50,051 nt of DNA, from positions 1 to 50,051 of the forward strand of contig JAFXAN010000022.1 in assembly GCA_017517035.1 (NCBI GenBank). Direction: 5' to 3'. The position numbers and the translations under genes are program-made. This document shows positions 34,101-40,587 of this stretch, piece by piece. The stretch's first letter is position 1; each line of letters begins with the position of its first letter. The notes under the pieces were generated by a model that saw nothing but the letters and a program-made list of their open reading frames with translations, was not told the origin of the DNA and searched no databases. Origin of the DNA: Clostridia bacterium. GTDB taxonomy: Bacteria > Bacillota > Clostridia > Oscillospirales > CAG-272.

Positions 34101-34955
34101 ACAAATCTCGACAACGATGCAAATCGTTGCGACAGACTTGTTCGTAACCACCTCGACACATGGGCACTCAGAGAGTACCTGCCTTATGTAGCAGCAGACT
34201 TCCATGCAGATGAAGTTTACCTTGTAAATGAAAAGACAAAGAATGATAAGATCTATTATGAGGATGGCGTAATGTACTATGTATATTCCGGTCTCTACAA
34301 TATGATCGATAACAAGTATGAGGATGCTGTAATCTTCACAGAGGCAGAAGTTGATGTATTTGAGGATATTCTCTTCTATGAGGGTTATCTCAATGAAACA
34401 GTTGGTACAGCTTACGGCGCAATCCTTACTCGTGATGACGAGGATGGCTACAAGGTTGTTAGACCTTACTCTTATGATATAGTTGACGAAACAGGTGCTG
34501 TTATTGACACTGTAGTTGGCTATGCTGAAAGAGGTGGTAGCGATGATCTCTTCGTTCTCTATGATGGCTTTAATTGGACAAATATGCGCGTTGGTGAGTA
34601 CACAGGTGTAATTAAGGATAACACAGGTGCTATCTCTCATGTTAAGTTTGACAATGTATATGAGGAAGGCGTAAATATCGGCAGCAAGGTTTACACAGTT
34701 AACAAGTTCGAGCTTGTCACAGTAGACTTCGTATTCTCTTCCAGAGGTGAAGTTCTTGTAAATGAGCTTGGCACACCTGTTGTAACAGTTGCTGAGAACG
34801 GCGTAAGCGCAGTTAAGAATATGCATGGTTCATATAGCAATATTGCTAATGAGTACGGTGTAGATCTCTTCGACAACGCTATCGTATACTTTAACTACGA
34901 TGATGTTTCCGGAACTCTTACCGGTTATGCATTCAACAGACTCGTACTCTATTGA
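31128..34955 (+). CDS. SLH-domain surface (S-layer type) protein
   Basis: 1275 aa. A signal peptide (1-26, ending ISAAE) is followed by three S-layer homology domains (about 36-190; e.g. VTRAQMALFTGRVL, VTYQEALTMVVRSLGY), which bind pyruvylated wall polymer. The rest is about 1000 residues of beta-rich, acidic sequence with aromatic residues. An EF-hand/dockerin-like calcium loop DVNGDRVIDKNDV lies near residues 664-676, with a related DYDNDG near 505. Codon choice is strongly biased (GTT/GTA, GCT, AAC, TAC, ACA), as expected for one of the most abundant proteins. It has a long structured leader and its own terminator. Likely the S-layer or another major wall protein. Confidence 0.88.
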   Translation: MKNFKRILALVLAVMMVATSVVAISAAEADEKVVYNAEAITRLNKLGIFQGYNAADMGADDNVTRAQMALFTGRVLTGKVESNYWESYVNDTTFEDIDDVADYYVGAISYAYEQGVVIGKSDVAFDPNGNVTYQEALTMVVRSLGYTGLSYPNGFINKAMKLGLTNGIANVAYGDAAVRGVIATILYNALYAEDSLFADNFNLTSGTYMLVATPTVYVGDTGIPGASINGYVGKEINEGYVAFAPIGEDYKAVNQAAKYVYAKTTQISDDLKGKQIDTNYADKLGYAFNLTFENDVLTWGDECATKTFVNYGDDIAITATPIAYDHDRNGGWQFDHFVTFGGQAYNLVDGYDKDYTAPTGTHDLILYADYGSYDFKVDAYAQCFDANGNIVDNDGTTILLHYVDGAYYKEVTLNNVTTRVKATAAEIMGAIAHFEDALSSDYAIVEAGDTIAPAFNNGTLGTDYNDYNKPMFDATGTFVGYKQLSYAIAIASNNFCEITAMDYDNDGIYDAGIYTPYYVGSVNQVKDYDDNTYDGNEFTLSGITTATGATVLSGSGANMPNVNDYRFTGKVDKPGSWAWYVYSYNRHTHEINVKEVAKSVSGKVEWGVKGAVNYYTGIYEDSQVSIGGTTYQVGGWNWNNLYGLKALNRYDADKINAAHVDFVGMDVNGDRVIDKNDVSLTYYNGWNDLLEFGMTDACAGFKGFVIAGHLVHGLPTLAADNYKLVAFNAYQSEFAIENNQIVVDAIVDTTGEYKTIKINSVDSMEFNDIEFLAFKKYCDILYYNSGLAGSILDKYTYFFDADRLAVHQATALYKAVEREYIIDRLTDIYVNANFDDHDFDENLTKDADTTLVYGVYAVGADGSYQLSTAKYPTGSYAANNAVVNFTYGVSDVKIWTKSGATPIRTDANTVFTFVAEDGIYTYVGMPADDYKLDLTGGTARVFAADSKAVFIVDTDRCIADIALGDVDWAEKVQDIALEYVADDDCTCLDGETNLDNDANRCDRLVRNHLDTWALREYLPYVAADFHADEVYLVNEKTKNDKIYYEDGVMYYVYSGLYNMIDNKYEDAVIFTEAEVDVFEDILFYEGYLNETVGTAYGAILTRDDEDGYKVVRPYSYDIVDETGAVIDTVVGYAERGGSDDLFVLYDGFNWTNMRVGEYTGVIKDNTGAISHVKFDNVYEEGVNIGSKVYTVNKFELVTVDFVFSSRGEVLVNELGTPVVTVAENGVSAVKNMHGSYSNIANEYGVDLFDNAIVYFNYDDVSGTLTGYAFNRLVLY

Positions 34956-34980
34956 TTATAAAATCTTTTGATAAATAAAG

Positions 34981-35020
34981 GCAAGGGCAAGTCCTTCGGG
35001 GCTTGCCCTTGCTGATTTTT
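34981..35020 (+). terminator. Rho-independent terminator
   Basis: GCAAGGGCAAG/CTTGCCCTTGC stem extended inside by TCC-TTC-GGG, followed by TGATTTTTTATT. Confidence 0.9.
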
Positions 35021-35260
35021 TATTAAATCAAAAGTGCTGCTGAGCGATTTTTTAAAAAGAGCAATATTTTTCATATGACAGGAAAATTTCTGCAGTTTTT
35101 CGGAAGTAAAAAGCAATCTTTTTTCTTTAGGTGTTTTTATAATAACCTTTTAAAATCAAGTGGATTTTCAATATCTGACCTCGAAATGGTCAAAAATTGT
35201 GCGCATTTTGTGTGATTTTTAATGATAGCAATATTTGTCTTATATTTGCCTATAAATGTC
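35021..35260. other. AT-rich intergenic stretch, no gene seen
   Basis: No supported coding sequence. A direct repeat TTTGTCTTATA (35234-35244) recurs at 35277-35287, where it overlaps the -10 box of the next gene. It may mark a second, upstream promoter or a regulator site. Confidence 0.45.
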
Positions 35261-35289
35261 TTGTAAAACAGCTTAATTTGTCTTATAAT
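35261..35289 (+). promoter_or_regulatory. Promoter of the isomerase/dehydrogenase operon
   Basis: TTGTAA (35261-35266), 17-nt spacer, TATAAT (35284-35289). The predicted start falls next to a stem-loop AAGGTA/TACCTT (35297-35324) with extra A/T pairs. Confidence 0.75.
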
Positions 35290-35349
35290 AACTATGAAGG
35301 TAAAAATAGGCTTTTTTGTACCTTTAAAAAGTATGTTTTGGAGGATGTT

Positions 35350-36165
35350 ATGAAAAAATTTCCGGTAGCTGTACAGGTTTATTCCGTCCGTGATGATGCT
35401 GCGGCAGATTTCCGCGGAACCCTTGAAAAAATAAAGGCAATGGGCTATGATGGCGTTGAGTTCGCAGGTCTTTATGGCAACGATCCCGCTGATGTAAAGA
35501 AAATGTGCGAGGAGATCGGTCTTGTTCCCGTTTCCGCTCATGTTCCGCTCGTTGAGCTTGTTGAGGCAACAGAAAAGACCGTTGCTGATTATGTTTCCAT
35601 CGGCTGCAAGTATATCGCAGTTCCTTATCTTGGTGAGGAGGATCGCCCCGGCACACCTAACTGGGAGAAGACTGTTGCCAATATCAAGATGATCGGTGAA
35701 GAGTGCAAGAAGCAGGGCATCAAGCTCCTTTACCACAACCATGATTTTGAATTTGTTAAGCTTGGCGATACATATGCTCTCGATATGCTTTATGATACTG
35801 TTTCCGCAGATCTTCTTGCAACAGAGCTTGATACTTGCTGGGTAAATGTCGGCGGTGAGAATCCCGCAGGCTATGTAAGAAAGTACGCAGACAGAGCTCC
35901 CGTTGTTCATCTTAAGGACTTTGTTGGCGCAAAGAGCGACGATATGTATGAGCTTATCGGTATCGAAAAGAAGGTTACTGCTGCTCCCGCATTCGAGCTT
36001 CGTCCTGTTGGCTACGGCTGCCAGGATTGGTACAATATCCTTAAGGCTTGCGAGGATGCAGGCACAGAATGGGTAGTTGTTGAGCAGGATAGACCCAGCA
36101 TGGGCAAAACACCTCTCGAATCCATCGAGATGTCCCGCAAGTACCTCACAACTCTCGGTAACTGA
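35350..36165 (+). CDS. Sugar phosphate isomerase/epimerase (xylose-isomerase-like TIM barrel)
   Basis: 271 aa from ATG 35350, preceded by GGAGG; the frame extends upstream without a binding site. It is an AP-endonuclease-2/xylose-isomerase-type barrel with probable metal ligands in YHNHDFEF, ELDTCW (Asp) and VVHLKD, and a C-terminal VVVEQD. Such enzymes epimerise or isomerise sugars and cyclitols. The Gfo/Idh/MocA dehydrogenase 79 nt downstream is a common partner in inositol or rare-sugar pathways, with one oxidising and the other isomerising. The substrate is unknown. Codon bias suggests high expression. Confidence 0.88.
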   Translation: MKKFPVAVQVYSVRDDAAADFRGTLEKIKAMGYDGVEFAGLYGNDPADVKKMCEEIGLVPVSAHVPLVELVEATEKTVADYVSIGCKYIAVPYLGEEDRPGTPNWEKTVANIKMIGEECKKQGIKLLYHNHDFEFVKLGDTYALDMLYDTVSADLLATELDTCWVNVGGENPAGYVRKYADRAPVVHLKDFVGAKSDDMYELIGIEKKVTAAPAFELRPVGYGCQDWYNILKACEDAGTEWVVVEQDRPSMGKTPLESIEMSRKYLTTLGN

Positions 36166-36244
36166 TTTGATTGCAATAGAGCAGCAAATGCTCTTTTGAC
36201 ATTATAAAAAACAAAAATTTCTATATTCAAAGGAGGATTTTCCC

Positions 36245-37408
36245 ATGGCAGATATGAATGCTTTTGAGAAAAATCAGGAAGTTAAGACTGTTGATACCTC
36301 GAAGAAGATGCGCGTAGGTATCATCGGTACAGGTTGGATCGCAGAGGCTCATATCGAGGCTTATAAGAGACAGCCCGATGTTGAGATCGTTGCAGCAGCA
36401 GACCTTATCCCAGGTAAGGCAGCAGCCTTCATGAAGAGATACGGTATTGAGGGCGCAAAGACCGACTATGCTTCCCACAAGGAAATGATCGACGATAAGA
36501 GCCTGAAGCTTGACGCTGTATCCATTTGTACATACAACCGTCAGCACGCAGGTCCCGCAATCTATGCTCTTGATAACGGCATCAATGTTCTTCTCGAGAA
36601 GCCTATGTGCGTAACAATCGAGGAAGCAGCTGAGATCGTTAAGGCAGAGAAGAGAAGCGGAAAGGTTATTTCTATCGGCTTCCAGCCCAGATTCAGCCCC
36701 AATATGCAGATGATTAAGAAGATCGTTCAGAGCGGCGAGCTTGGTGACATCTACTATGTTCAGACAGGTGGCGGTCGTAGAAGAGGTATTCCTACCCCCT
36801 TCGGTACAACATTTATCGAGGATGAGACAGCAGGTCTCGGCGCACTGGCTGATATCGGATGCTATTCTCTCGACCTCGTTCTCAATGCTCTCGGCAATCC
36901 GAAGCCTCTCACAGTTTCCGGTTACAAGTCTGCATTCTTCGGAACAGATCCTAACTATTCCAACTATGTAAAGACAGGTCATCCCGAGTATGCAAAGAAA
37001 TTCGGCGTTGATGACTTCGCAGCAGCTTTCGTTCGTCTTGAGGGCGGCATTACTCTCGACTTCCGTATAGCTTGGGCTATGAATATTGACACCCCCGGTG
37101 ATACAATATTCCTCGGAACAAAGGGTGGTCTCCGTGTTCCTTCCACAGACTGCTGGAACGGTACACTCACAAAGCCTATGACAATCTATCACGAGGTTGC
37201 AGGCGAGCAGGTTGAGACAGTTGTTCCGCTTAAGGCTGACATCAATCTTTGGGACGCAAAGATCCGTTCCTTCCTCGATGCTTGCAAAGAGGGTGGCAAG
37301 GCTCCCGTTCCTTCCGCTGATATCATCTATAACCAGGCTATTCTTGATGGTATCGCTAAGTCTAACGCTGTTGGTCGCGAGATCGAGATCGTTATTCCCG
37401 AGTGCTGA
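36245..37408 (+). CDS. Gfo/Idh/MocA-family NAD(P)-dependent oxidoreductase
   Basis: 387 aa, start ATG with AAAGGAGG upstream. The Rossmann motif GIIGTGWIAEAH begins about residue 25. The EKP motif (LLEKPM, about 118-123) carries the catalytic Lys, and DIGCYSLDL is the second family signature. It would oxidise or reduce a sugar or inositol derivative with NAD(P). It is co-transcribed with the isomerase; no terminator separates them. The N-terminal 20 residues before the fold are unusually long. Codon bias again indicates strong expression. Confidence 0.9.
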   Translation: MADMNAFEKNQEVKTVDTSKKMRVGIIGTGWIAEAHIEAYKRQPDVEIVAAADLIPGKAAAFMKRYGIEGAKTDYASHKEMIDDKSLKLDAVSICTYNRQHAGPAIYALDNGINVLLEKPMCVTIEEAAEIVKAEKRSGKVISIGFQPRFSPNMQMIKKIVQSGELGDIYYVQTGGGRRRGIPTPFGTTFIEDETAGLGALADIGCYSLDLVLNALGNPKPLTVSGYKSAFFGTDPNYSNYVKTGHPEYAKKFGVDDFAAAFVRLEGGITLDFRIAWAMNIDTPGDTIFLGTKGGLRVPSTDCWNGTLTKPMTIYHEVAGEQVETVVPLKADINLWDAKIRSFLDACKEGGKAPVPSADIIYNQAILDGIAKSNAVGREIEIVIPEC

Positions 37409-37430
37409 TTTAAAAATTGAGCATCTTTTT

Positions 37431-37461
37431 GGACTGAGCCGATTTGGCTCAGTCCTTTTTT
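37431..37461 (+). terminator. Rho-independent terminator
   Basis: 10-bp stem GGACTGAGCC/GGCTCAGTCC, 5-nt loop, then TTTTTT. Confidence 0.93.
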
Positions 37462-37545
37462 ATGGCAAATTGTATGATTTCTCGGCCGATTTTGGCCGTA
37501 AAAACATTGTTTTTGATAAAATTGATATAAAAAACAAAAAAGCTC

Positions 37546-37574
37546 TTGACAAATAGGGAAAATCGTGGTATCAT
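37546..37574 (+). promoter_or_regulatory. Promoter of the amino acid ABC transporter operon
   Basis: TTGACA (37546-37551), 17-nt spacer, TATCAT (37569-37574). The sequence GTGGTATCATATTAT around the -10 recurs at the promoter at 48197-48225. Confidence 0.85.
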
Positions 37575-37587
37575 ATTATCACTTTAG

Positions 37588-37610
37588 CAGGATAAAGTGG
37601 TTTTGTCCTG
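37588..37610 (+). promoter_or_regulatory. 5'-terminal stem-loop of the transporter mRNA
   Basis: CAGGATAAA/TTTTGTCCTG type stem of 9 bp (one G-U pair) with a 5-nt loop, starting about 8 nt after the predicted transcription start. No T-run follows, so it is not a terminator. Confidence 0.55.
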
Positions 37611-37647
37611 AAAAACAAACATTTTAATTTATGAGGAGACTTTTATC

Positions 37648-38520
37648 ATGAAAAAACTTATTGCACTTACAATGGCACTCCTTATGTGCCTCTTCTGCTT
37701 CACCGCTTGCGGCGGTAATGGCGAAACCGATGTTAAGGATACCGATACTTCCGCTGATGTTGCCGATACAGGCAATGCTGATGCTGCTGTTGTTGAAGAT
37801 GTTGCTTATATCACAGAACAGGGCAAGATGATCGTTGGTATCACATATCTTGAGCCTCTTGATTTCCAGGATGCTGACAGCAATTGGATCGGTTTTGACG
37901 CAGAGCTTGCTGCGGCTGTAGCTGCAAAGCTTGGTGTTGAGGTTGTTTTCCAGGAGATCTCTTGGGAAGCAAAGGAAGCAGAGCTTGCTGCAAAGCATAT
38001 CGACTGCATCTGGAACGGTCTTACGATCACTCCCGCTCGTGAAGAGGAAATGAGCATTTCCAAGCCCTATATGAAGAATAAGCAGATCGTTGTTGTCAGA
38101 GCTGACGATGAGGGTAACTATTCCGATGTAAATTCTCTTGCAGGCAAGGTTATCGCAGCTGAAGCAGGATCTGCAGGAGAGGAGATCGTTCTCGGTAACA
38201 TTTCCGATGCGGTTTATGTTGAAAAGAGCATTCAGCTCGATGCACTCACAGAGGTCAAGGCTCTCACAAGTGATGCGGCTGTTATCGACTATGTAATGGC
38301 AAACTATCTTATCAATAAGGAAGGCAGTGATTTTGCCGATCTCTCCATCCTTGATATGAACCTTTCCGATGACGAATTCTACGGAATCGCATTCCGCAAG
38401 GGCAGCGACCTTACTGAAAAGGTAAACGGCATTCTTGCAGAGCTTGAGGCAGACGGCACCATCGCAGCTATCGCTGAAAAGTATGCTCTCAACGATGCTC
38501 TCGTAAGCATGGCAGGCTAA
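37648..38520 (+). CDS. Amino acid ABC transporter substrate-binding lipoprotein
   Basis: 290 aa. The signal peptide ends in lipobox FTAC (C21). A short Asp/Thr/Ala linker leads to a type II periplasmic-binding fold (SBP_bac_3) from about residue 55: MIVGITYLEPLDFQD, GFDAELAAAVAAKLG, DCIWNGLTITPAREEEM, KVIAAEAGSAGEE. The family binds polar amino acids or cystine outside the membrane and delivers them to the permease. Ligand not deducible. The gene lies first, ahead of the permease, with a stable hairpin in the 121-nt gap, and has the codon bias of highly expressed genes. Confidence 0.92.
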   Translation: MKKLIALTMALLMCLFCFTACGGNGETDVKDTDTSADVADTGNADAAVVEDVAYITEQGKMIVGITYLEPLDFQDADSNWIGFDAELAAAVAAKLGVEVVFQEISWEAKEAELAAKHIDCIWNGLTITPAREEEMSISKPYMKNKQIVVVRADDEGNYSDVNSLAGKVIAAEAGSAGEEIVLGNISDAVYVEKSIQLDALTEVKALTSDAAVIDYVMANYLINKEGSDFADLSILDMNLSDDEFYGIAFRKGSDLTEKVNGILAELEADGTIAAIAEKYALNDALVSMAG

Positions 38521-38564
38521 TTTTTGAATTTCACTTTTTCATAATAGATCCATTCCTCTTAAGA

Positions 38565-38595
38565 CATGGACGTGCGCTTCGGCGTATGCTCCATG
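38565..38595 (+). promoter_or_regulatory. Intercistronic hairpin after the binding-protein gene
   Basis: CATGGACGTGCGC-TTC-GGCGTATG-C-TCCATG folds into a stem of about 13 bp with one bulged C and two G-U pairs. No T-run follows. Such a structure can protect the upstream message from 3' decay, letting the binding protein outnumber the membrane parts. Confidence 0.6.
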
Positions 38596-38641
38596 CCTTT
38601 CGAGCGTAATTGGGAATTTTTTCGGAAGGATACTGATTTAT

Positions 38642-39379
38642 ATGCTATCATCTGCCACACAATGGTTTACAAATGAGCTTCCAATGATCTGGGAGCGGTT
38701 TGTCAATGCCTTTATGCCGGATACCTTGGAGGAGTTCAATACCATTGCCCAGAGCCTTTGGGGAGGCTTTTTGACTACCCTTGAGCTTTTTGCAATGACT
38801 CTTCTTTTTGCGCTTCCCCTCGGTCTTATCATCAGCTTTGGCTCAATGAGCAAATTCGGGCCGCTCAAATACATAACAAAGGTGTTTGTCTGGATAATTC
38901 GCGGAACACCGCTTATGCTTCAGATATTTATCGTGTTTTTTATTCCGGGAATCGTCTTTAATAACCCTATCTTCAAGCAGGACAGATTTCTTGCGGCACT
39001 TATCACCTTCGTGATCAATTATGCCTGCTATTTTTCCGAGATATACAGAGGTGGAATCGAGTCTATCTCTGTGGGACAGTATGAGGCGGGGCAGGTTCTC
39101 GGCATGACAAAGGCGCAGACCTTCTTCCATGTTGTGCTTTTGCAGGTGGTGAAGAGAATACTCGCACCTATAAGCAATGAGGTTATAACACTTGTTAAGG
39201 ATACCTCGCTTGTGCGTGTAATTTCTGTAATTGAGATAATCAAGGTGGCGGAGAGATTTTCAAGCCAGGGCTTGCTTTGGCCGCTTTTCTTCACAAGCAT
39301 ATATTATCTGGTCTTCAATGGACTTTTGACGCTGCTTTTCGGCTATATAGAAAAGAAACTCAGCTATTTCAGAGCATAA
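38642..39379 (+). CDS. Amino acid ABC transporter permease
   Basis: 245 aa with about five membrane helices. The EAA loop that docks on the ATPase is EIYRGGIESISVGQYEAGQVLGMT split over residues ~133-157, and IIRGTPLMLQIF is typical of the His/Glu/Gln/Arg/opine permease family. GGAAGGA precedes the ATG. It works as a dimer with the ATPase encoded 12 nt downstream. Confidence 0.93.
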   Translation: MLSSATQWFTNELPMIWERFVNAFMPDTLEEFNTIAQSLWGGFLTTLELFAMTLLFALPLGLIISFGSMSKFGPLKYITKVFVWIIRGTPLMLQIFIVFFIPGIVFNNPIFKQDRFLAALITFVINYACYFSEIYRGGIESISVGQYEAGQVLGMTKAQTFFHVVLLQVVKRILAPISNEVITLVKDTSLVRVISVIEIIKVAERFSSQGLLWPLFFTSIYYLVFNGLLTLLFGYIEKKLSYFRA

Positions 39380-39391
39380 GGGGGTGCAAGC

Positions 39392-40189
39392 ATGGAATTA
39401 CTTAAGGTAGAAGGAATCAAAAAAAGCTTTGGCCGCACAAATGTTCTGAAAGGAATAGATTTTTCGCTTGAAAAGGGAGAGGTGCTTGCCATAATCGGCT
39501 CGTCCGGAAGCGGAAAAACAACGCTTCTTCGATGCCTCAATTTCCTTGAAACTCCCGATTTGGGAAAGATCACCGTTGCTGATCATGTTGTTTTCGATTC
39601 TGAGGACAAAAAACGCAAAAGTTCGAGGGAAAAAAGAGAAAACCAACTGAAATTCGGCTTGGTTTTCCAATCATTTAACCTTTTTCCACAGTATACTGTT
39701 CATAAAAATATAACTCTCCCCGCAGTGCTGGCACTCAAGAAGCAGGCGAGAAAGGAAAAGCTTTCAGCGTCTGCGAAGAATGAGGCAATTGCCGAAATCG
39801 AGAAAAAGGCTGATGCGCTTCTTTTGCAGATGGGACTTTCCGAGAAAAAGAACTCTTATCCCTGTCAGCTATCTGGCGGACAGTGTCAGAGAGTTGCGAT
39901 CGCAAGAGCTCTTGCTCTCGATCCCGAGATACTTTGCTTTGATGAACCCACAAGCGCCCTCGATCCGGAGCTTACCGGAGAGGTATTGCGTGCGATCAAG
40001 GCACTGAAGGGCAATGACCACACCATGGTTATAGTCACTCACGAAATGGATTTTGCAAGAAATGTTGCAGATAAGGTCATATTTATGGCAGACGGAGTAA
40101 TCGAGGAGGTCGGAACGCCGGAAGATGTGTTCGGTGCGCCCAAGAGCCAAAAGCTTCGTGCATTTTTGCAAAAGGATAAAGATATTTAA
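39392..40189 (+). CDS. Amino acid ABC transporter ATP-binding protein
   Basis: 265 aa. Walker A GSSGSGKT (36-43), signature LSGGQCQR (160-167), Walker B LCFDE (D184, E185), followed by PTSALDPE and the H-loop VTHEMDFA. The Cys in SGGQCQR replaces the usual Gln. A basic insert (EDKKRKSSREKREN, about 70-84) lengthens the helical region. It powers import of the amino acid captured by the lipoprotein at 37648. A terminator follows 8 nt after the stop. Confidence 0.94.
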   Translation: MELLKVEGIKKSFGRTNVLKGIDFSLEKGEVLAIIGSSGSGKTTLLRCLNFLETPDLGKITVADHVVFDSEDKKRKSSREKRENQLKFGLVFQSFNLFPQYTVHKNITLPAVLALKKQARKEKLSASAKNEAIAEIEKKADALLLQMGLSEKKNSYPCQLSGGQCQRVAIARALALDPEILCFDEPTSALDPELTGEVLRAIKALKGNDHTMVIVTHEMDFARNVADKVIFMADGVIEEVGTPEDVFGAPKSQKLRAFLQKDKDI

Positions 40190-40196
40190 TAAACTT

Positions 40197-40228
40197 AACA
40201 GGGGCTGGTTCATCAGCCCCTGTTGCTT
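40197..40228 (+). terminator. Rho-independent terminator
   Basis: 11-bp stem AACAGGGGCTG/CAGCCCCTGTT with a 6-nt loop, then TGCTTTTG. Confidence 0.85.
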
Positions 40229-40230
40229 TT

Positions 40231-40306
40231 GTTTGCAAGCTTTTGAAAAAGCTTAACCAAAACTTTCAAACTACTGCGTCCTCACGCACCGCTAAATTAC
40301 TGTTTT
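40231..40306 (-). repeat. Degenerate fragment of the repeat family (inverted)
   Basis: Read on the minus strand: AAACAGTAATTTAGCGGTG, GCGTGAGGACG, then AAAGTTTTGGTTAAGCTT and a short AAGCTTTT/AAAAGCTT hairpin. The order matches the left end of the 350-bp element and the fragment at 30678. Confidence 0.55.
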
Positions 40307-40322
40307 TCAATTGAGATAAATT

Positions 40323-40403
40323 CTATCTATCGCTTTTGCCTTTCCAGATTTTTTTGATAATTGCGGCAAGAAATGAGGGCGGTTTGACAACAAAAATCTT
40401 CAT
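40323..40403 (-). CDS. spoVM: Stage V sporulation protein M (26 aa)
   Basis: A 26-codon gene with ATG at 40403 and TAG at 40323-40325. GGAGGTA (40417-40411) lies 7 nt before it, an excellent binding site. The product reads MKIFVVKPPSFLAAIIKKIW followed by KGKSDR. It aligns without gaps to Bacillus SpoVM, also 26 aa: MK at the start, K7, P9, F11-L12 and I15 agree, and the basic amphipathic character is kept. SpoVM is the curvature-sensing peptide that sits on the forespore outer membrane and recruits SpoIVA to begin coat assembly. It is divergent from galactokinase. A clear sigma-E promoter was not found, although GAATATA lies upstream. Its length explains why ORF callers miss it. Confidence 0.9.
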   Translation of the reverse strand: MKIFVVKPPSFLAAIIKKIWKGKSDR

Positions 40404-40410
40404 ATGTAAC

Positions 40411-40417
40411 TACCTCC
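40411..40417 (-). promoter_or_regulatory. Ribosome binding site of spoVM
   Basis: GGAGGTA on the minus strand, 7 nt upstream of the ATG. This strong site is what distinguishes the small gene from chance. Confidence 0.85.
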
Positions 40418-40516
40418 ATGAAAAATCCAAGCATTTCATTAGCAGTATATTCCGCTTTGTTTTCCTCGGTGAAAGCAAACTTACAAAAAATTCATATTTT
40501 AATTACCCAAAAACAG

Positions 40517-40545
40517 TTGCTATAAATCGAAAAATATGTTACAAT
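40517..40545 (+). promoter_or_regulatory. Promoter of the galactokinase operon
   Basis: TTGCTA (40517-40522), 17-nt spacer, TACAAT (40540-40545). It seems to drive the whole run of closely spaced genes up to 48120. Confidence 0.7.
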
Positions 40546-40587
40546 ATAAGATGTGTAATTATATTCATTTTGAAAGGACATATAAAA

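Noticed and set aside
31086..34826. Long antisense ORFs opposite the SLH gene (446 and 611 codons)
   Set aside because: They arise from the extreme codon bias of the real gene, have no ribosome binding sites, no export or domain signature, and a cysteine/valine/isoleucine-rich composition unlike a real protein.
40418..40470. Sigma-E promoter for spoVM
   Set aside because: GAATATA resembles a -35 box, but no good -10 match lies at the right distance.
40336..40587. Longer N-terminus for galactokinase
   Set aside because: The upstream frame runs across spoVM and the promoter; the galactokinase fold starts near ATG 40588.
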